NCBI GenBank assembly: GCA_002701845.1
Contig: NZXG01000054.1
Span: 22,899 to 86,898, forward strand
Source: Pseudomonadales bacterium
GTDB lineage: Bacteria; Pseudomonadota; Gammaproteobacteria; Pseudomonadales; Ketobacteraceae
DNA length: 64,000 bases
Direction of reading: 5' to 3'
The notes under the pieces are model-generated. The model saw only the letters and a list, made by a program, of their open reading frames with translations, did no database searches and had not been told where the DNA came from. A program made the translations under genes and the position numbers. Below, piece by piece: positions 51,833 through 63,921 of this stretch. Each line of letters opens with the position of its first letter. The stretch's first letter is position 1.

Positions 51833-52006
51833 TATCTTACAACTTTACCAGTGGCCATGACTTTGCAAGAAGATAAATACTCGTTCGGCATTGCGCAACT
51901 GAAAAGATTTTAATATTCGCAAACAATCACAGTTAAAAACGGTTTTTCAGAATAAGGTGGTGCAGTAGAGGCAGCGCTATTTCCACTTGCCTTGCTTACT
52001 ATAGAA

Positions 52007-53395
52007 TCATTTGCCAATACAAAAACTGGAAAATATTCGTCCCAGCAGGTCATCCGGTGTGATTCGGCCGGTAATCTCTCCCAGATATTCACCCGCCAGA
52101 CGCAAATCTTCCGCCAGCAGCTCACCCGCACCGGATTCCGTCAATTGCCGGCGCCCTTGCAGCAGCACCGAGCGTGCCTTCGTTAGTGCGTCCAGATGGC
52201 GCTGGCGCGCGGTATATCCGCCAGCGCCATCGCCGCTATAACCCATGACGCTTTTCAGATGCTCCCTTAACAGATCCACCCCGGCCCCGGTTTTCGCGGA
52301 CAGGGGAATAATCGGTGTGGAAGTGGCAGCAATCGACGGTGGTGCCGGCAACAGATCGATTTTATTTATCACCAGGGTGACTGCTGCTGTGGTGGGCAGT
52401 CTGGCGGTAAATTCCGGCCACAGCGCTTCCGGTTCATAGCTGGCGTCCGCCACTTCGGTGGCATCCACCAGCATCAACACCCGATCCGCCTGGTCGATCT
52501 CAGCCCAGGCCCGGCGAATTCCCTCTTTTTCCACTTCATCGGGACTCTCCCGCAGTCCGGCGGTATCGGTGATGTGCAGGGGCATACCATCGAGATGAAT
52601 ATGTTCCCGCAACAGATCCCGGGTAGTACCGGCCACGGCGGTGACAATGGCCGTTTCACGTCCGGCAAGGGCGTTCAACAGGCTGGATTTGCCGGCATTG
52701 GGTTTCCCCGCCAGCACCACCCGCATACCCTCTTTCATCAATACGCCACGATTGGCTTCCTGAAACACGGTTTCCACCTGCCCGATGATCCGGTCCAGAT
52801 CCTCCAGTACCTTACCATCGGCCAGAAAATCGATTTCTTCTTCCGGGAAATCGATGGCCGCTTCCACATACAAACGTAGTTGGATCAACTGTTCCACTAA
52901 TTGATTGATAGCTTGGGAAAATGCCCCTTGCAGGGAGCGCAATGCTCCGCGGGCCGCCTGTTCCGAGGCGGAATCAATCAGATCGGCAATGGCCTCCGCC
53001 TGCGCCAGATCCAGTTTGTCGTTGAGGAAAGCCCGTTCCGAGAACTCGCCGGGCCGGGCCAGCCGGGCGCCCAGCTCCATTACCTGTTGCAACAAGCCGG
53101 CCATGACCATGGGCCCGCCATGGCCCTGCAGCTCTATCACATCTTCGCCGGTGAACGAATGGGGGGCGGGAAAATACAGCACCAGCCCTTCATCCACCAT
53201 TTCACCATCGGCCTGATAAAAGCGGGCAAAATGGGCATGACGGGGCTGTAACGGCAGCTCGCGTTTACACAGTGTGCGGGCAATGGCGTAGGCTCTGGGG
53301 CCCGACAAACGGATGATCCCCACCCCGCCCCGGCCCGGTGGCGTGGCCTGGGCGGCGATGGTGTCAGTATCCAGAGACCGGGGGGAATCCTGCAT
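52007..53395 (-). CDS. mnmE: tRNA modification GTPase MnmE (TrmE)
   Basis: A 462-residue protein. The N-terminal formyl-THF-binding domain begins after [19 protein letters not shown]; the G domain (about 215-380) has [22 protein letters not shown] and NKID; the C-terminus ends FCIGK with the catalytic cysteine. It acts with MnmG on U34 of tRNAs. It is the last gene of the rpmH-rnpA-yidD-yidC-mnmE cluster, 36 nt after yidC. Confidence 0.98.
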   Translation of the reverse strand: MQDSPRSLDTDTIAAQATPPGRGGVGIIRLSGPRAYAIARTLCKRELPLQPRHAHFARFYQADGEMVDEGLVLYFPAPHSFTGEDVIELQGHGGPMVMAGLLQQVMELGARLARPGEFSERAFLNDKLDLAQAEAIADLIDSASEQAARGALRSLQGAFSQAINQLVEQLIQLRLYVEAAIDFPEEEIDFLADGKVLEDLDRIIGQVETVFQEANRGVLMKEGMRVVLAGKPNAGKSSLLNALAGRETAIVTAVAGTTRDLLREHIHLDGMPLHITDTAGLRESPDEVEKEGIRRAWAEIDQADRVLMLVDATEVADASYEPEALWPEFTARLPTTAAVTLVINKIDLLPAPPSIAATSTPIIPLSAKTGAGVDLLREHLKSVMGYSGDGAGGYTARQRHLDALTKARSVLLQGRRQLTESGAGELLAEDLRLAGEYLGEITGRITPDDLLGRIFSSFCIGK

Positions 53396-53431
53396 AAGCC
53401 TGGCAGCCTCTGCTGGTCACCGGCAGCCGAC

Positions 53432-55195
53432 TCAGCTGGAGCCGGCCTCGATGCGCTTGGTGATGACGTATTGCTGGGCGATGGACAGTACGTTGTTGGT
53501 TACCCAGTACAGCACCAGTCCCGCCGGGAACCACAGGAACATCACCGTGAAAATTACCGGCAGAAACTGCATGACTTTGGCCTGCATGGGATCCGGCGGC
53601 GCCGGGTTGAGTTTCTGCTGCACCCACATGCTGGCGCCCATAATGATCGGCAGGACAAAGAACGGATCCATGGCCGACAGGTCTTCAATCCAGAACAGGA
53701 AGGGGGCCTGGCGCAGCTCCACGCTTTCCAGCAGAGCCCAGTACAGGGCCAGAAACACCGGCATCTGCAGCAAAATGGGTAAACAGCCACCCAGGGGATT
53801 GATCTTTTCTTTTTTGTAGAGGTTCATCATTTCCTGGGACAGCTTCTGGCGATCATCGGCATACTGTTCCCGTAACCGGGTCAGCTCCGGAGCCACCTTG
53901 CGCATTTTCGCCATGGAGCGGTAACTGAGGGCCGAGGGATAAAAGAAGATCAGTTTCACCAGTATGGTCAGCAGAATAATGGCAAAACCCCAGTTGCCGG
54001 TCAGGTTGTGGAAGAAATCCAGCACCTGGAACAGTATCTCAGAGATGAAAAACAAAGGCCCGAAATCAATGGCCAGGTCCATTCCCTTGCCAGGTAACAG
54101 AGCCTTAAGCCGCTCCTGGATTTTGGGGCCGGCATAAAAGCGGGCATTGAAACGGTAACTGTCGCCGGGCGCCACCGTGGCCTTGGGGGTGGTAAATCCG
54201 ATGATATTGAAACCGTTGGCCACCCGCGTCCGATAATGGTGGGTTTGCTCCTGATCCGGAATCCAGGCACTCATAAAGTAGTGCTGGATCATCGCCAGCC
54301 AGCCCCCGGGTATCTTCTTGTTCAGGGGGGATTCCGCCATATCCTCGAAATCCACCTTATTATACCGTTTGTCCTGATCCCAGTAGGCTCCGCCAAGATA
54401 GGTGGGCAAACCGAAACCCACCGATGCATTGAGCCCCGGATCCGGGCTGCTGTCCCGTTTGATCTGGCCGTACATCAGCCCCTGCCAGGGATCAGCACCA
54501 CGATTCTGCACCACAAAATTCACATCAATGACATAATGATCTTGTTGGAACCGGAATTCTTTTCGGATCTCAGTGCCATCCGCTTGCTCGTAACTGAGAG
54601 TGACGGTCAGGCTGTCTCCCTGCATCCGATAGCGGGATTGATCACTCCGGTACAGGGGACGGCCACCGGGCTGGCCATCAGGACCATCGGGGCCGATCAA
54701 ACCACTCTGGGCCACGTACAGGATGTCGCCACCGGACTCCAACAGGGTAAAGGGGACGTCCGGGCGATCGATGGAAACCGGGTATTGTTTCAAACCCACA
54801 TGCACGATATCGCCACCCAGCGGATCGATTCGTACCCGCATCAAATCGGTTTCCACCAGGATCAGATCGCCGGAAGGGGTGCCCGCGGATGCAGTGGTGG
54901 CCTGGTCGGCAGACACTGGGCTCACAGGCACATCCGAGCCTCCGCTGTTATCAACGGGTGCCACCGGTACGTCGTCTGCCGCACCCTGTGGATAACTTTG
55001 TGAATAACTTTCGTCGCCGGCCACCGCGGAATCTGCGCTGGCCTGCTGATCGGTGCCCGAGGGAGCCGCCGCAGCGGCTTCAGTCCGGGCCTGATCGGCT
55101 CCGGGGGCCTGCACGTAGTCTTTTTGCCACTGCAGTATCATCAGATAAGAAACCACTGCCAGGGCCGCAATCAAAAGGGTTCGTTGCCAGTCCAT
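53432..55195 (-). CDS. yidC: Membrane protein insertase YidC
   Basis: A 587-residue inner-membrane insertase. The N-terminus MDWQRTLLIAALAVVSYLMI is the first helix, a Gly/Ala/Asp/Gln-rich linker and the large periplasmic domain (about 130-360) follow, and the C-terminal five-helix core includes GFAIILLTILVKLIFFYPSA, GGCLPILLQMPVFLALYW and NNVLSIAQQYVITKR. I chose the ATG at 55195, the usual MDWQR start; a GTG at 55201 is an alternative. It follows yidD directly. Confidence 0.98.
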   Translation of the reverse strand: MDWQRTLLIAALAVVSYLMILQWQKDYVQAPGADQARTEAAAAAPSGTDQQASADSAVAGDESYSQSYPQGAADDVPVAPVDNSGGSDVPVSPVSADQATTASAGTPSGDLILVETDLMRVRIDPLGGDIVHVGLKQYPVSIDRPDVPFTLLESGGDILYVAQSGLIGPDGPDGQPGGRPLYRSDQSRYRMQGDSLTVTLSYEQADGTEIRKEFRFQQDHYVIDVNFVVQNRGADPWQGLMYGQIKRDSSPDPGLNASVGFGLPTYLGGAYWDQDKRYNKVDFEDMAESPLNKKIPGGWLAMIQHYFMSAWIPDQEQTHHYRTRVANGFNIIGFTTPKATVAPGDSYRFNARFYAGPKIQERLKALLPGKGMDLAIDFGPLFFISEILFQVLDFFHNLTGNWGFAIILLTILVKLIFFYPSALSYRSMAKMRKVAPELTRLREQYADDRQKLSQEMMNLYKKEKINPLGGCLPILLQMPVFLALYWALLESVELRQAPFLFWIEDLSAMDPFFVLPIIMGASMWVQQKLNPAPPDPMQAKVMQFLPVIFTVMFLWFPAGLVLYWVTNNVLSIAQQYVITKRIEAGSS

Positions 55196-55201
55196 CTTCA
55201 C

Positions 55202-55465
55202 TTACTGTCGGTTGCAGGTAATGTCGGTGTCAGAGCGGCTTTTGCCGGTGCCGGTGCCGGGCACCGGATCATAACCGCCGGGGTGCCATGGGTGGCATTT
55301 GGCCAGCCGCCGCAAGGTTAACAGGCTGCCGCGTGCAAAGCCATAGTGTTGGATCGCTTCCTGGGCATAACAGGAGCAGGTGGGGTGAAATCGGCAGTGG
55401 GGCGGGATCAAGGGGCTGATGCCCCAGCGGTAGAGAGTGAGCAGCCAGAGTGCCAGGGTTTTCAC
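55202..55465 (-). CDS. yidD: Membrane protein insertion efficiency factor YidD
   Basis: An 87-residue protein. LLTLYRWGISPLIPPHCRFHPTCSCYAQEAI with the conserved cysteines and LAKCHPWHPGGYDPVP are family signatures. It is a small membrane-associated factor aiding YidC. It overlaps rnpA by 4 nt. Confidence 0.97.
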   Translation of the reverse strand: MKTLALWLLTLYRWGISPLIPPHCRFHPTCSCYAQEAIQHYGFARGSLLTLRRLAKCHPWHPGGYDPVPGTGTGKSRSDTDITCNRQ

Positions 55466-55872
55466 GGGTGCCTCCTGGTATTGCGGTTATTACCGGCTAC
55501 AGGTTCACTGGCCTGGTGACAGCGTCGGACCAGTTTGCCCCAGTACTTATCCAACTCCCCGGCGAGCTGGTGGCTGTCCAATTGGCCCGAGCCGGGGCGA
55601 GCCAGAACCACCACGTCCAGCCCCTGTAAGGCCTGTTGGGATAAACGGAAACGATCCCTGACCACGCGTTTGAACCGGTTCCTGTCAACTGCCCGTTTCA
55701 GGTGCTTTTTGGCCACCACCAATCCCAGGCGCCCCGGTTGCTCTGGCGATGTATTGCGGGCCAACATCAGAAAAGCGGTGTGACTGATGCGACCCTCAGT
55801 CTGTTTGAATACGGCTTGAAACTGGGCGGCGGACAGCAGTCGCTGGTGTCGTCGGAAAGGAAATTGTTTCAC
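55462..55872 (-). CDS. rnpA: Ribonuclease P protein component
   Basis: A 136-residue basic protein. The signature RNRFKRVVRDRFR (about residues 63-75), preceded by GLVVAKKHLKRAV, is intact. It is the protein partner of M1 RNA for tRNA 5' maturation. Located between rpmH (15-nt gap) and yidD. Confidence 0.98.
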   Translation of the reverse strand: MKQFPFRRHQRLLSAAQFQAVFKQTEGRISHTAFLMLARNTSPEQPGRLGLVVAKKHLKRAVDRNRFKRVVRDRFRLSQQALQGLDVVVLARPGSGQLDSHQLAGELDKYWGKLVRRCHQASEPVAGNNRNTRRHP

Positions 55873-55887
55873 GCCACCCCGCTGGCA

Positions 55888-56022
55888 TTATGCACTCAGG
55901 CGATGACGGCCTTTGGCTCGACGCCGGGCCAGTACCTTACGGCCGTTTTTGGTGGCCATACGGGCGCGGAATCCGTGAGTACGCTTACGCTTCAGATTGC
56001 TGGGTTGAAAGGTTCTTTTCAT
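55888..56022 (-). CDS. rpmH: 50S ribosomal protein L34
   Basis: A 44-residue very basic protein beginning [20 protein letters not shown] and ending KGRHRLSA, nearly identical to other gammaproteobacterial L34. I start at the ATG at 56022; a longer upstream frame is not part of the gene. It is the first gene of the bottom-strand cluster, divergent from dnaA across the origin. Confidence 0.98.
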   Translation of the reverse strand: MKRTFQPSNLKRKRTHGFRARMATKNGRKVLARRRAKGRHRLSA

Positions 56023-56146
56023 GTCGGTAACGCCCTGAATCAGTTCCAGATGCCGGTGGTAACAGATCCACCTTCGCAAAAGAGGCGCAATTCTACGGCC
56101 GGTCAAGCTCGCTGTCAATGCAGATCTCCTGCTTTGACGGAAGTTC

Positions 56147-56534
56147 TGATCCACAGGTCGTTATTATAAAAATTAGTTAAATATATAGATTAATGATGAT
56201 AATTACTGGCAGAGGGTCAGGTTGTGGAAAACCTGTAAAACGGCAATTAAAACAACTATATATAGCAATAGTAACTCTGTGGTCGGAAGCGGGACTTCCT
56301 GCTGACAGCCTGGGTACGGGATTGTGGATAACGGTTGCCATGGATTTCTCCACCGGCTCATGCCCAGGTTGTTATCCGGTTTATCCTGATGTTTTCCACA
56401 AGTCCAGGAAATCCGCTGAGTCAAGTTACAGGTCAGGAAAAAACTGATTTTCAGCTGTGGATAAGTCATCTGTCGGGGTATATCATTCGGGGTTCACTCG
56501 TATTGAATTCTCGACATCACTGGGGTCTGGCCAA
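56147..56534. other. oriC: Chromosomal replication origin oriC (rpmH-dnaA intergenic)
   Basis: Perfect DnaA boxes TGTGGATAA occur at 56323-56331 and 56456-56464. One-mismatch boxes are TGATCCACA at 56147-56155, TGTGGAAAA at 56223-56231 and TTTTCCACA at 56392-56400. An AT-rich run at 56161-56207 is the likely unwinding element. The place between rpmH and dnaA is where Pseudomonas-type origins lie. The dnaA promoter must be in the same stretch, so DnaA autoregulation is expected. Confidence 0.9.
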
Positions 56535-57989
56535 GTGGTAAGTTCGCTGTGGCATCAATGCCTTGATCGATTACAAGAAGAGTTACCCTCGCAACAATTC
56601 AACATGTGGATTCGGCCGCTGCAGGCGGAAGTGGATGGGGTTGAGCTCAGGCTGCTGGCGCCCAACCGGTTTGTGCTGGATTGGGTTAATGAGAAGTTTC
56701 TGGGTCGTATTTCGGAACTGATGAAAGAGTTGACCCTGGACGAAGAACCCATGAGCGTAGTGCTGGCCATTGGTTCCCGGCAGACCCGTCCCACGGCCTC
56801 CAGCGTGGATACCAGTGTGGGTCGGTCCGGTCGTTCAGTGACCGTGGTGGAGCACACTGTGGCCGGCGGCGCCGCCCAGGTTACTGAGAATAAACCCAAC
56901 AAATCCACTGCTGGCAAACCAGCGGATGCCCGGCGTCGGGAAGTGGATGTGGGTGGTACCATCAAGCACAAAACCAACTTAAACAGCGGTTTTACCTTTG
57001 CCAGTTTCGTAGAGGGGAAATCCAACCAGCTGGCGCGGGCGGCCGCCACTCAGGTTGCGGAAAACCCCGGGCAGGCCTACAACCCGCTGTTTCTGTATGG
57101 GGGTGTGGGCCTGGGCAAGACCCACCTGATGCATGCGGTGGGAAATTTTATGATGGCGCAGAATCCCAACGCCAAGGTGGTCTATCTGCACTCCGAGCGG
57201 TTCGTGGCGGACATGGTAAAAGCCCTGCAGATCAATGCCATCAATGAGTTCAAACGTTTTTATCGTTCCGTTGACGCATTGCTGATTGATGACATTCAGT
57301 TTTTTGCCGGCAAGGAGCGTTCCCAGGAGGAATTCTTCCATACTTTCAATGCACTGCTGGAGGGGGATCAGCAAATGATCCTCACCAGTGATCGCTATCC
57401 CAAGGAAATCAGTGGTGTTGAGGAACGGTTAAAGAGTCGTTTCGGTTGGGGCCTAACGGTGGCGGTGGAGCCGCCGGAACTGGAGACCCGGGTGGCCATT
57501 CTGATGAAAAAAGCGGAGGAGACCAAGATCAATCTGCCGGACGAGGCCGCTTTCTTTGTGGCGCAGCGGGTTCGTTCCAATGTCAGGGAACTGGAAGGAG
57601 CCCTGAAACGGGTGGTGGCCAACGCCCATTTTACCGGTAAGGCCATTACCCTGGAGTTTGTTAAAGAATCATTGAAGGACCTGTTGGCGCTGCAGGAAAA
57701 GCAGGTCAGTATTGATAATATTCAGAAGATTGTGGCGGAGTATTATAAGATCAAGCTGGCGGATATATTGTCCAAGCGCCGCAGCAGGTCGGTGGCCAGG
57801 CCCAGGCAGATTGCCATGGCCCTGGCCAAGGAACTGACCAATCACAGCTTGCCGGAAATCGGGGACGCTTTTGGCGGCAGAGACCATACCACGGTATTAC
57901 ATGCCTGCCGCAAAATTAAAGAGCTGCGGGAATCCAGTTCCGATGTTAGGGAAGACTATACCAATTTGTTAAGATCATTGACTTCATAA
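56535..57989 (+). CDS. dnaA: Chromosomal replication initiator protein DnaA
   Basis: A 484-residue initiator. Domain I starts [21 protein letters not shown]; the AAA+ domain has Walker [14 protein letters not shown] and Walker [10 protein letters not shown]; domain IV has the DnaA-box-binding signature [17 protein letters not shown] start at GTG 56535 because domain I of relatives begins MSxSLW at this point; a longer frame opens at GTG 56457, but its extra 26 codons overlap a DnaA box and resemble nothing. It is followed by dnaN with a 30-nt gap. Confidence 0.97.
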   Translation: MVSSLWHQCLDRLQEELPSQQFNMWIRPLQAEVDGVELRLLAPNRFVLDWVNEKFLGRISELMKELTLDEEPMSVVLAIGSRQTRPTASSVDTSVGRSGRSVTVVEHTVAGGAAQVTENKPNKSTAGKPADARRREVDVGGTIKHKTNLNSGFTFASFVEGKSNQLARAAATQVAENPGQAYNPLFLYGGVGLGKTHLMHAVGNFMMAQNPNAKVVYLHSERFVADMVKALQINAINEFKRFYRSVDALLIDDIQFFAGKERSQEEFFHTFNALLEGDQQMILTSDRYPKEISGVEERLKSRFGWGLTVAVEPPELETRVAILMKKAEETKINLPDEAAFFVAQRVRSNVRELEGALKRVVANAHFTGKAITLEFVKESLKDLLALQEKQVSIDNIQKIVAEYYKIKLADILSKRRSRSVARPRQIAMALAKELTNHSLPEIGDAFGGRDHTTVLHACRKIKELRESSSDVREDYTNLLRSLTS

Positions 57990-58019
57990 GTTAGTACTTA
58001 CTGACTTTTAGGATGGGCT

Positions 58020-59123
58020 ATGAATTTTACCATTGAGCGGGAAAAACTGTTACGGCCGCTGCAACAGGTGGCCGGTGTTGTGGAAAGGCGGCAAACCTTA
58101 CCGGTACTGTCCAATGTTCTGGTGGTGGTGGATGGCGAAACACTGTCACTGACAGGTACCGATCTGGAAGTGGAACTGATGGCGCAGGTGGCTTTGGACC
58201 ATTCTTTTGACCACTCCGAGATTACGGTACCCGCTAAGAAGCTCCTGGATATTTGTAAGTCTCTCCCAGATGAGAGTCGCATTCAATTTGTTACTGAAGA
58301 GCAAAAGCTGTTGGTGAAAGCCGGGCGCAGTCGCTTTAGTCTGGCGACACTTCCTGCCAATGAGTTTCCAAACCTCGAAGAGTCCACGGGTGAGACCGCG
58401 TTTACCATCAATCAGAATTATCTAAAATCGGTGATCGATCGCACCGGGTTTGCCATGGCCCAACAGGACGTCAGATTTTATCTGAACGGTATGTTGTTCG
58501 AGGTGAGCACAAACCGTTTGCGTGCGGTGGCAACCGATGGACATCGCCTGGCGTTATGCGATGCCGAGGTTCAGGTGGAGGTGGATGATCCGGTTCAAGC
58601 CATCGTGCCCCGTAAAGGGGTGCTGGAAATGGCTAAACTGTTTATGGATATGGATGCTGACGTCTCTGTGGCACTGAGCGCAAATCATATTCGCGTGGAA
58701 GGCACGGACCTGCGATTTACCTCCAAACTCATCGACGGTAAGTTTCCGGATTACCAGCGGGTGCTGCCGAAAAGCACCGATAAAGTGGTGTTAAGCGACA
58801 AAGACGCCATGAAACAGTGCTTCTCCAGAGTGGCCATTCTCTCCAACGAAAAGTACCGAGGGGTGCGTTTACGTCTTGAGAGGAGCAGCCTGACCACCGT
58901 TGCCAATAATCCAGAGCAGGAGGAAGCGGAAGAGACGATCAATGTGGATTATGACGGAACGGAATTGGAAATCGGATTCAACGTTAACTACCTGCTGGAC
59001 GTGATGAACGTTGTGCGCAGCGAGCAGGTTAAGATTCAGTTGTCCGATTCAAACAGTAGTGCTCTGGTCACTGATGCCAATGATGAATCGGCGCTCTATG
59101 TTGTTATGCCCATGCGGCTTTGA
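58020..59123 (+). CDS. dnaN: DNA polymerase III beta sliding clamp
   Basis: A 367-residue clamp. The N-terminus MNFTIEREKLLRPLQQVAGV, the VSTNRLRAVATDGHRLALC region and the C-terminal YVVMPMRL are all typical; length matches the E. coli clamp (366). It has three clamp domains. It overlaps the recF start region by 4 nt. Confidence 0.99.
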   Translation: MNFTIEREKLLRPLQQVAGVVERRQTLPVLSNVLVVVDGETLSLTGTDLEVELMAQVALDHSFDHSEITVPAKKLLDICKSLPDESRIQFVTEEQKLLVKAGRSRFSLATLPANEFPNLEESTGETAFTINQNYLKSVIDRTGFAMAQQDVRFYLNGMLFEVSTNRLRAVATDGHRLALCDAEVQVEVDDPVQAIVPRKGVLEMAKLFMDMDADVSVALSANHIRVEGTDLRFTSKLIDGKFPDYQRVLPKSTDKVVLSDKDAMKQCFSRVAILSNEKYRGVRLRLERSSLTTVANNPEQEEAEETINVDYDGTELEIGFNVNYLLDVMNVVRSEQVKIQLSDSNSSALVTDANDESALYVVMPMRL

Positions 59124-60226
59124 TTCCCGTGTATTTGCAACACCTGGAGATTACCCAGTTTCGTAATCTCCAGCACCTTTCTCTTAGGCCTCACCGCAAG
59201 ACCAATTTTATTATCGGACCTAATGGTGCTGGGAAAACCAGTATTCTTGAATCGGTGTCCGTTCTGTCCAGTGGCCGTTCCTTTCGGACGCCGGATTTCA
59301 AGAAGTTGGTGACCCAGGGGCATTTAAAGACCGTGGTGTTTGCCCGGATTGTGAAACAAGATGGCAGGGTCACTGGCGTGGGTTTCTCAAAGGATCTGAA
59401 AGGGGGAATAGAGGCCAGAGCCGACGGCCTTCGGTTGAACCGTGTTTCTGATTTAGCGAAGTTAGTTCCAGCATTGTCCATAGATACCGGATCTGTCGAG
59501 TTTATTGAGGGCGGACCCAGTGTGCGTCGCGCCGGTATCGACTGGGGATTGTTCCACGTGGAACAACCATTCCTGGATACCTGGTACCAGTATCGTACTG
59601 CCTTACGCCAGAAGCTGGCACTGCTTCGTAAACCGGGCCCACAGGACAAACATCAGTTGCGCTATTGGAACAAACAGTTAGTCATACACGGTGAAGTACT
59701 GGATTCAATGCGTTATCAATATGTCACCAGTTTAGCGGACGTCCTTAAAGGTATTTCAAATAACCTGGATATGACGAATAAGGATATTTCGATGGTGTAC
59801 AAACCCGGGTGGCCGAAAGACAACTGGAACTCTTTTCAGGAATGTCTCGATAAGAAATTAGACGTTGAGATTGAGCGTAGAGGCTGCTTGTACGGCCCTC
59901 ACCGAGCGGACTTGGATATCCTGTGGGGGGGTACATTGTGCAAAGATATTTGCTCCAGAGGACAGAAAAAGCTGGTATTATATGCTGTAAGGTTGGCGCA
60001 GGTGGCTTTAATGATTCGTATTACTGATCAGGCGCCAATCCTATTACTGGATGATCTTCCTGCCGAAATGGACACCAGCAATCTGGTAAACATCGCTCGT
60101 ATTCTAGAGAACATGCCCTGTCAGAGTTTTATTAGCGCCATCGATACCGAAAGCATCAGCGGCCCTCTCACCGACAGGCTAAAAGAACATGCAATGTTCC
60201 ACGTGGAACATGGTGCGCTTAAATAG
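59120..60226 (+). CDS. recF: DNA replication and repair protein RecF
   Basis: A 368-residue SMC-like ATPase. Walker A IIGPNGAGKTSILES is at about residues 31-45, the ABC signature region is CSRGQKKLVLYAVRLAQ, and Walker B is PILLLDDLPAEMD. It helps load RecA at gaps. The start is uncertain: TTG 59120 overlaps the dnaN stop; GTG 59129 is an alternative. Two perfect parS palindromes lie within the coding region, each read as FHVE; the second is near the C-terminus. Confidence 0.96.
   Translation: MIPVYLQHLEITQFRNLQHLSLRPHRKTNFIIGPNGAGKTSILESVSVLSSGRSFRTPDFKKLVTQGHLKTVVFARIVKQDGRVTGVGFSKDLKGGIEARADGLRLNRVSDLAKLVPALSIDTGSVEFIEGGPSVRRAGIDWGLFHVEQPFLDTWYQYRTALRQKLALLRKPGPQDKHQLRYWNKQLVIHGEVLDSMRYQYVTSLADVLKGISNNLDMTNKDISMVYKPGWPKDNWNSFQECLDKKLDVEIERRGCLYGPHRADLDILWGGTLCKDICSRGQKKLVLYAVRLAQVALMIRITDQAPILLLDDLPAEMDTSNLVNIARILENMPCQSFISAIDTESISGPLTDRLKEHAMFHVEHGALK
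59550..59565. promoter_or_regulatory. parS: parS centromere site 1 (within recF)
   Basis: A perfect 16-bp palindrome TGTTCCACGTGGAACA, the consensus ParB-binding parS sequence of Pseudomonas. It is encoded inside recF (LFHVEQ). ParB encoded at 16238-17140 is the expected ligand. Confidence 0.95.
60195..60210. promoter_or_regulatory. parS: parS centromere site 2 (3' end of recF)
   Basis: A second identical 16-bp palindrome TGTTCCACGTGGAACA, 645 bp after the first, read as MFHVEH near the RecF C-terminus. Being identical in DNA and out of any codon-bias explanation, it is a genuine ParB site. Confidence 0.95.
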
Positions 60227-62680
<2,454 letters not shown>

Positions 62681-62696
62681 GCGGGTGTTTTTGAGA

Positions 62697-62779
62697 TCTC
62701 ATAATTCATGAACTGAGGTCTCACAATCGTGAACTGGCGTCTCGTAATTCATGAAACGGCGACTCAAGTTATAAAAGGC
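62697..62779. repeat. Tandem degenerate ~22-bp repeats after gyrB, possible transposon/IS end
   Basis: Units TCTCATAATTCATGAACTGA (from 62697), TCTCACAATCGTGAACTGGC (from 62719) and TCTCGTAATTCATGAAACGG (from 62740), with a decayed fourth copy from 62762. A TGTTTTTGAG at 62686 just before them could be a terminal TG. Repeats of this kind occur at the ends of IS21-family and Tn7/Mu-type elements, where the transposase binds. No transposase gene is nearby, so it may be a solo remnant. Confidence 0.6.
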
Positions 62780-62826
62780 ATTGTTATTTTTCGGATTTAG
62801 TACGAAGAAAAGGAAGTTTATAGTTA

Positions 62827-63921
62827 ATGACTCAGGAACTAACTCTTAAATTTGATCCAAATACAATTGAGCATTTAGGTATATCTTTATATTCAAAGCT
62901 TCCAAGTGTTATTTCAGAGCTAGTGTCAAATTCATGGGATGCAGATGCAGGTAATGTATGTATCAACTTTATTGACGATGCTAGTGAAAAAGAGATTCAT
63001 TATCGAGACGACGGTCATGGAATGACTTTTGATGAGTTAAACGAAAAATATCTCATGATAGGAAGGAATCGGCGAAAAGATGATGGAGCACAGGAAACTC
63101 CAAATGGGAGAAAAATTATAGGAAAAAAAGGGCTGGGCAAGCTCTCTGTGTTTGGTATCTGCAATGAAGTCGAAATTCGGACGGTAAAGGATGGCATTGA
63201 AAACAGATTTTCAATGGATATCGATGACATCAAAAAGTCACAAAGAAACTCCTATAACCCTACCATCTTATCGTTAAATAAATCCGTTAGTGATGCCAGC
63301 GGCACAGAAATTTGGCTTAGAAGGGTTAAAAGGAAAAGTGATTTTAAACCTCATGATATCGCCATGGGGCTGTCCAAGAAATTTCTAATATTTGATCGAT
63401 TAAAAACGACGATTAAACATAACAGTACCAATGATGTTCCTGTAACAAATGAGCTTAAGTTTTCAAATTTTAAAGAAGAGTTTAAGTGGGAGTTTCCTAG
63501 TAAAGATATTGGTGGAGATGAATACCGGTATTGGGAAGATGTTAAAGGCAGCATTATTACCCTTGAGACGCCGATCAAAGATACTGAAATGAAGGGAATA
63601 TACCTCACATCCAGAGGTAAAATTGTAAACAATGCTGGATTTTATGGGCTCAGAGATACGGATCAGTTCCACACATATGTGACAGGGTATTTAGAAGTAG
63701 ATTTCATTGATGATTTGGAAGAAGACCTGATATCAACAGATAGGCACTCGTTAAATTGGGAACATGATGTTACCCGTGAACTTCAAGATTATCTCCAAAG
63801 AATTATCAAAAAAGTTGGAGCTGAATGGAGAAAGAAACGAGGCCAACGAAAAGTTAATGATATTAACAAAAAAACTGGCCTGGATATCAATCAATGGGAA
63901 GAAGGTTTACCTACCTATTAA
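62827..63921 (+). CDS. GHKL/Hsp90-like ATPase-domain protein, AT-rich accessory gene, possibly truncated
   Basis: A 364-residue protein. The GHKL ATP-binding motifs are ELVSNSWDADA (N box, about residues 31-41), YRDDGHGMT (G1, about 59-67) and GKKGLGKLSVFG (G2, about 102-113). The C-terminal ~150 residues have no recognised fold. Related ATPase proteins occur in restriction/anti-phage genes (including HgiDII-type nucleases) and MORC-like families, often longer, so the stop after DINQWEEGLPTY may mark a truncation. It is strongly AT-rich versus gyrB and follows the repeat array by about 50 nt. Function unknown; foreign origin is likely. Confidence 0.8.
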   Translation: MTQELTLKFDPNTIEHLGISLYSKLPSVISELVSNSWDADAGNVCINFIDDASEKEIHYRDDGHGMTFDELNEKYLMIGRNRRKDDGAQETPNGRKIIGKKGLGKLSVFGICNEVEIRTVKDGIENRFSMDIDDIKKSQRNSYNPTILSLNKSVSDASGTEIWLRRVKRKSDFKPHDIAMGLSKKFLIFDRLKTTIKHNSTNDVPVTNELKFSNFKEEFKWEFPSKDIGGDEYRYWEDVKGSIITLETPIKDTEMKGIYLTSRGKIVNNAGFYGLRDTDQFHTYVTGYLEVDFIDDLEEDLISTDRHSLNWEHDVTRELQDYLQRIIKKVGAEWRKKRGQRKVNDINKKTGLDINQWEEGLPTY

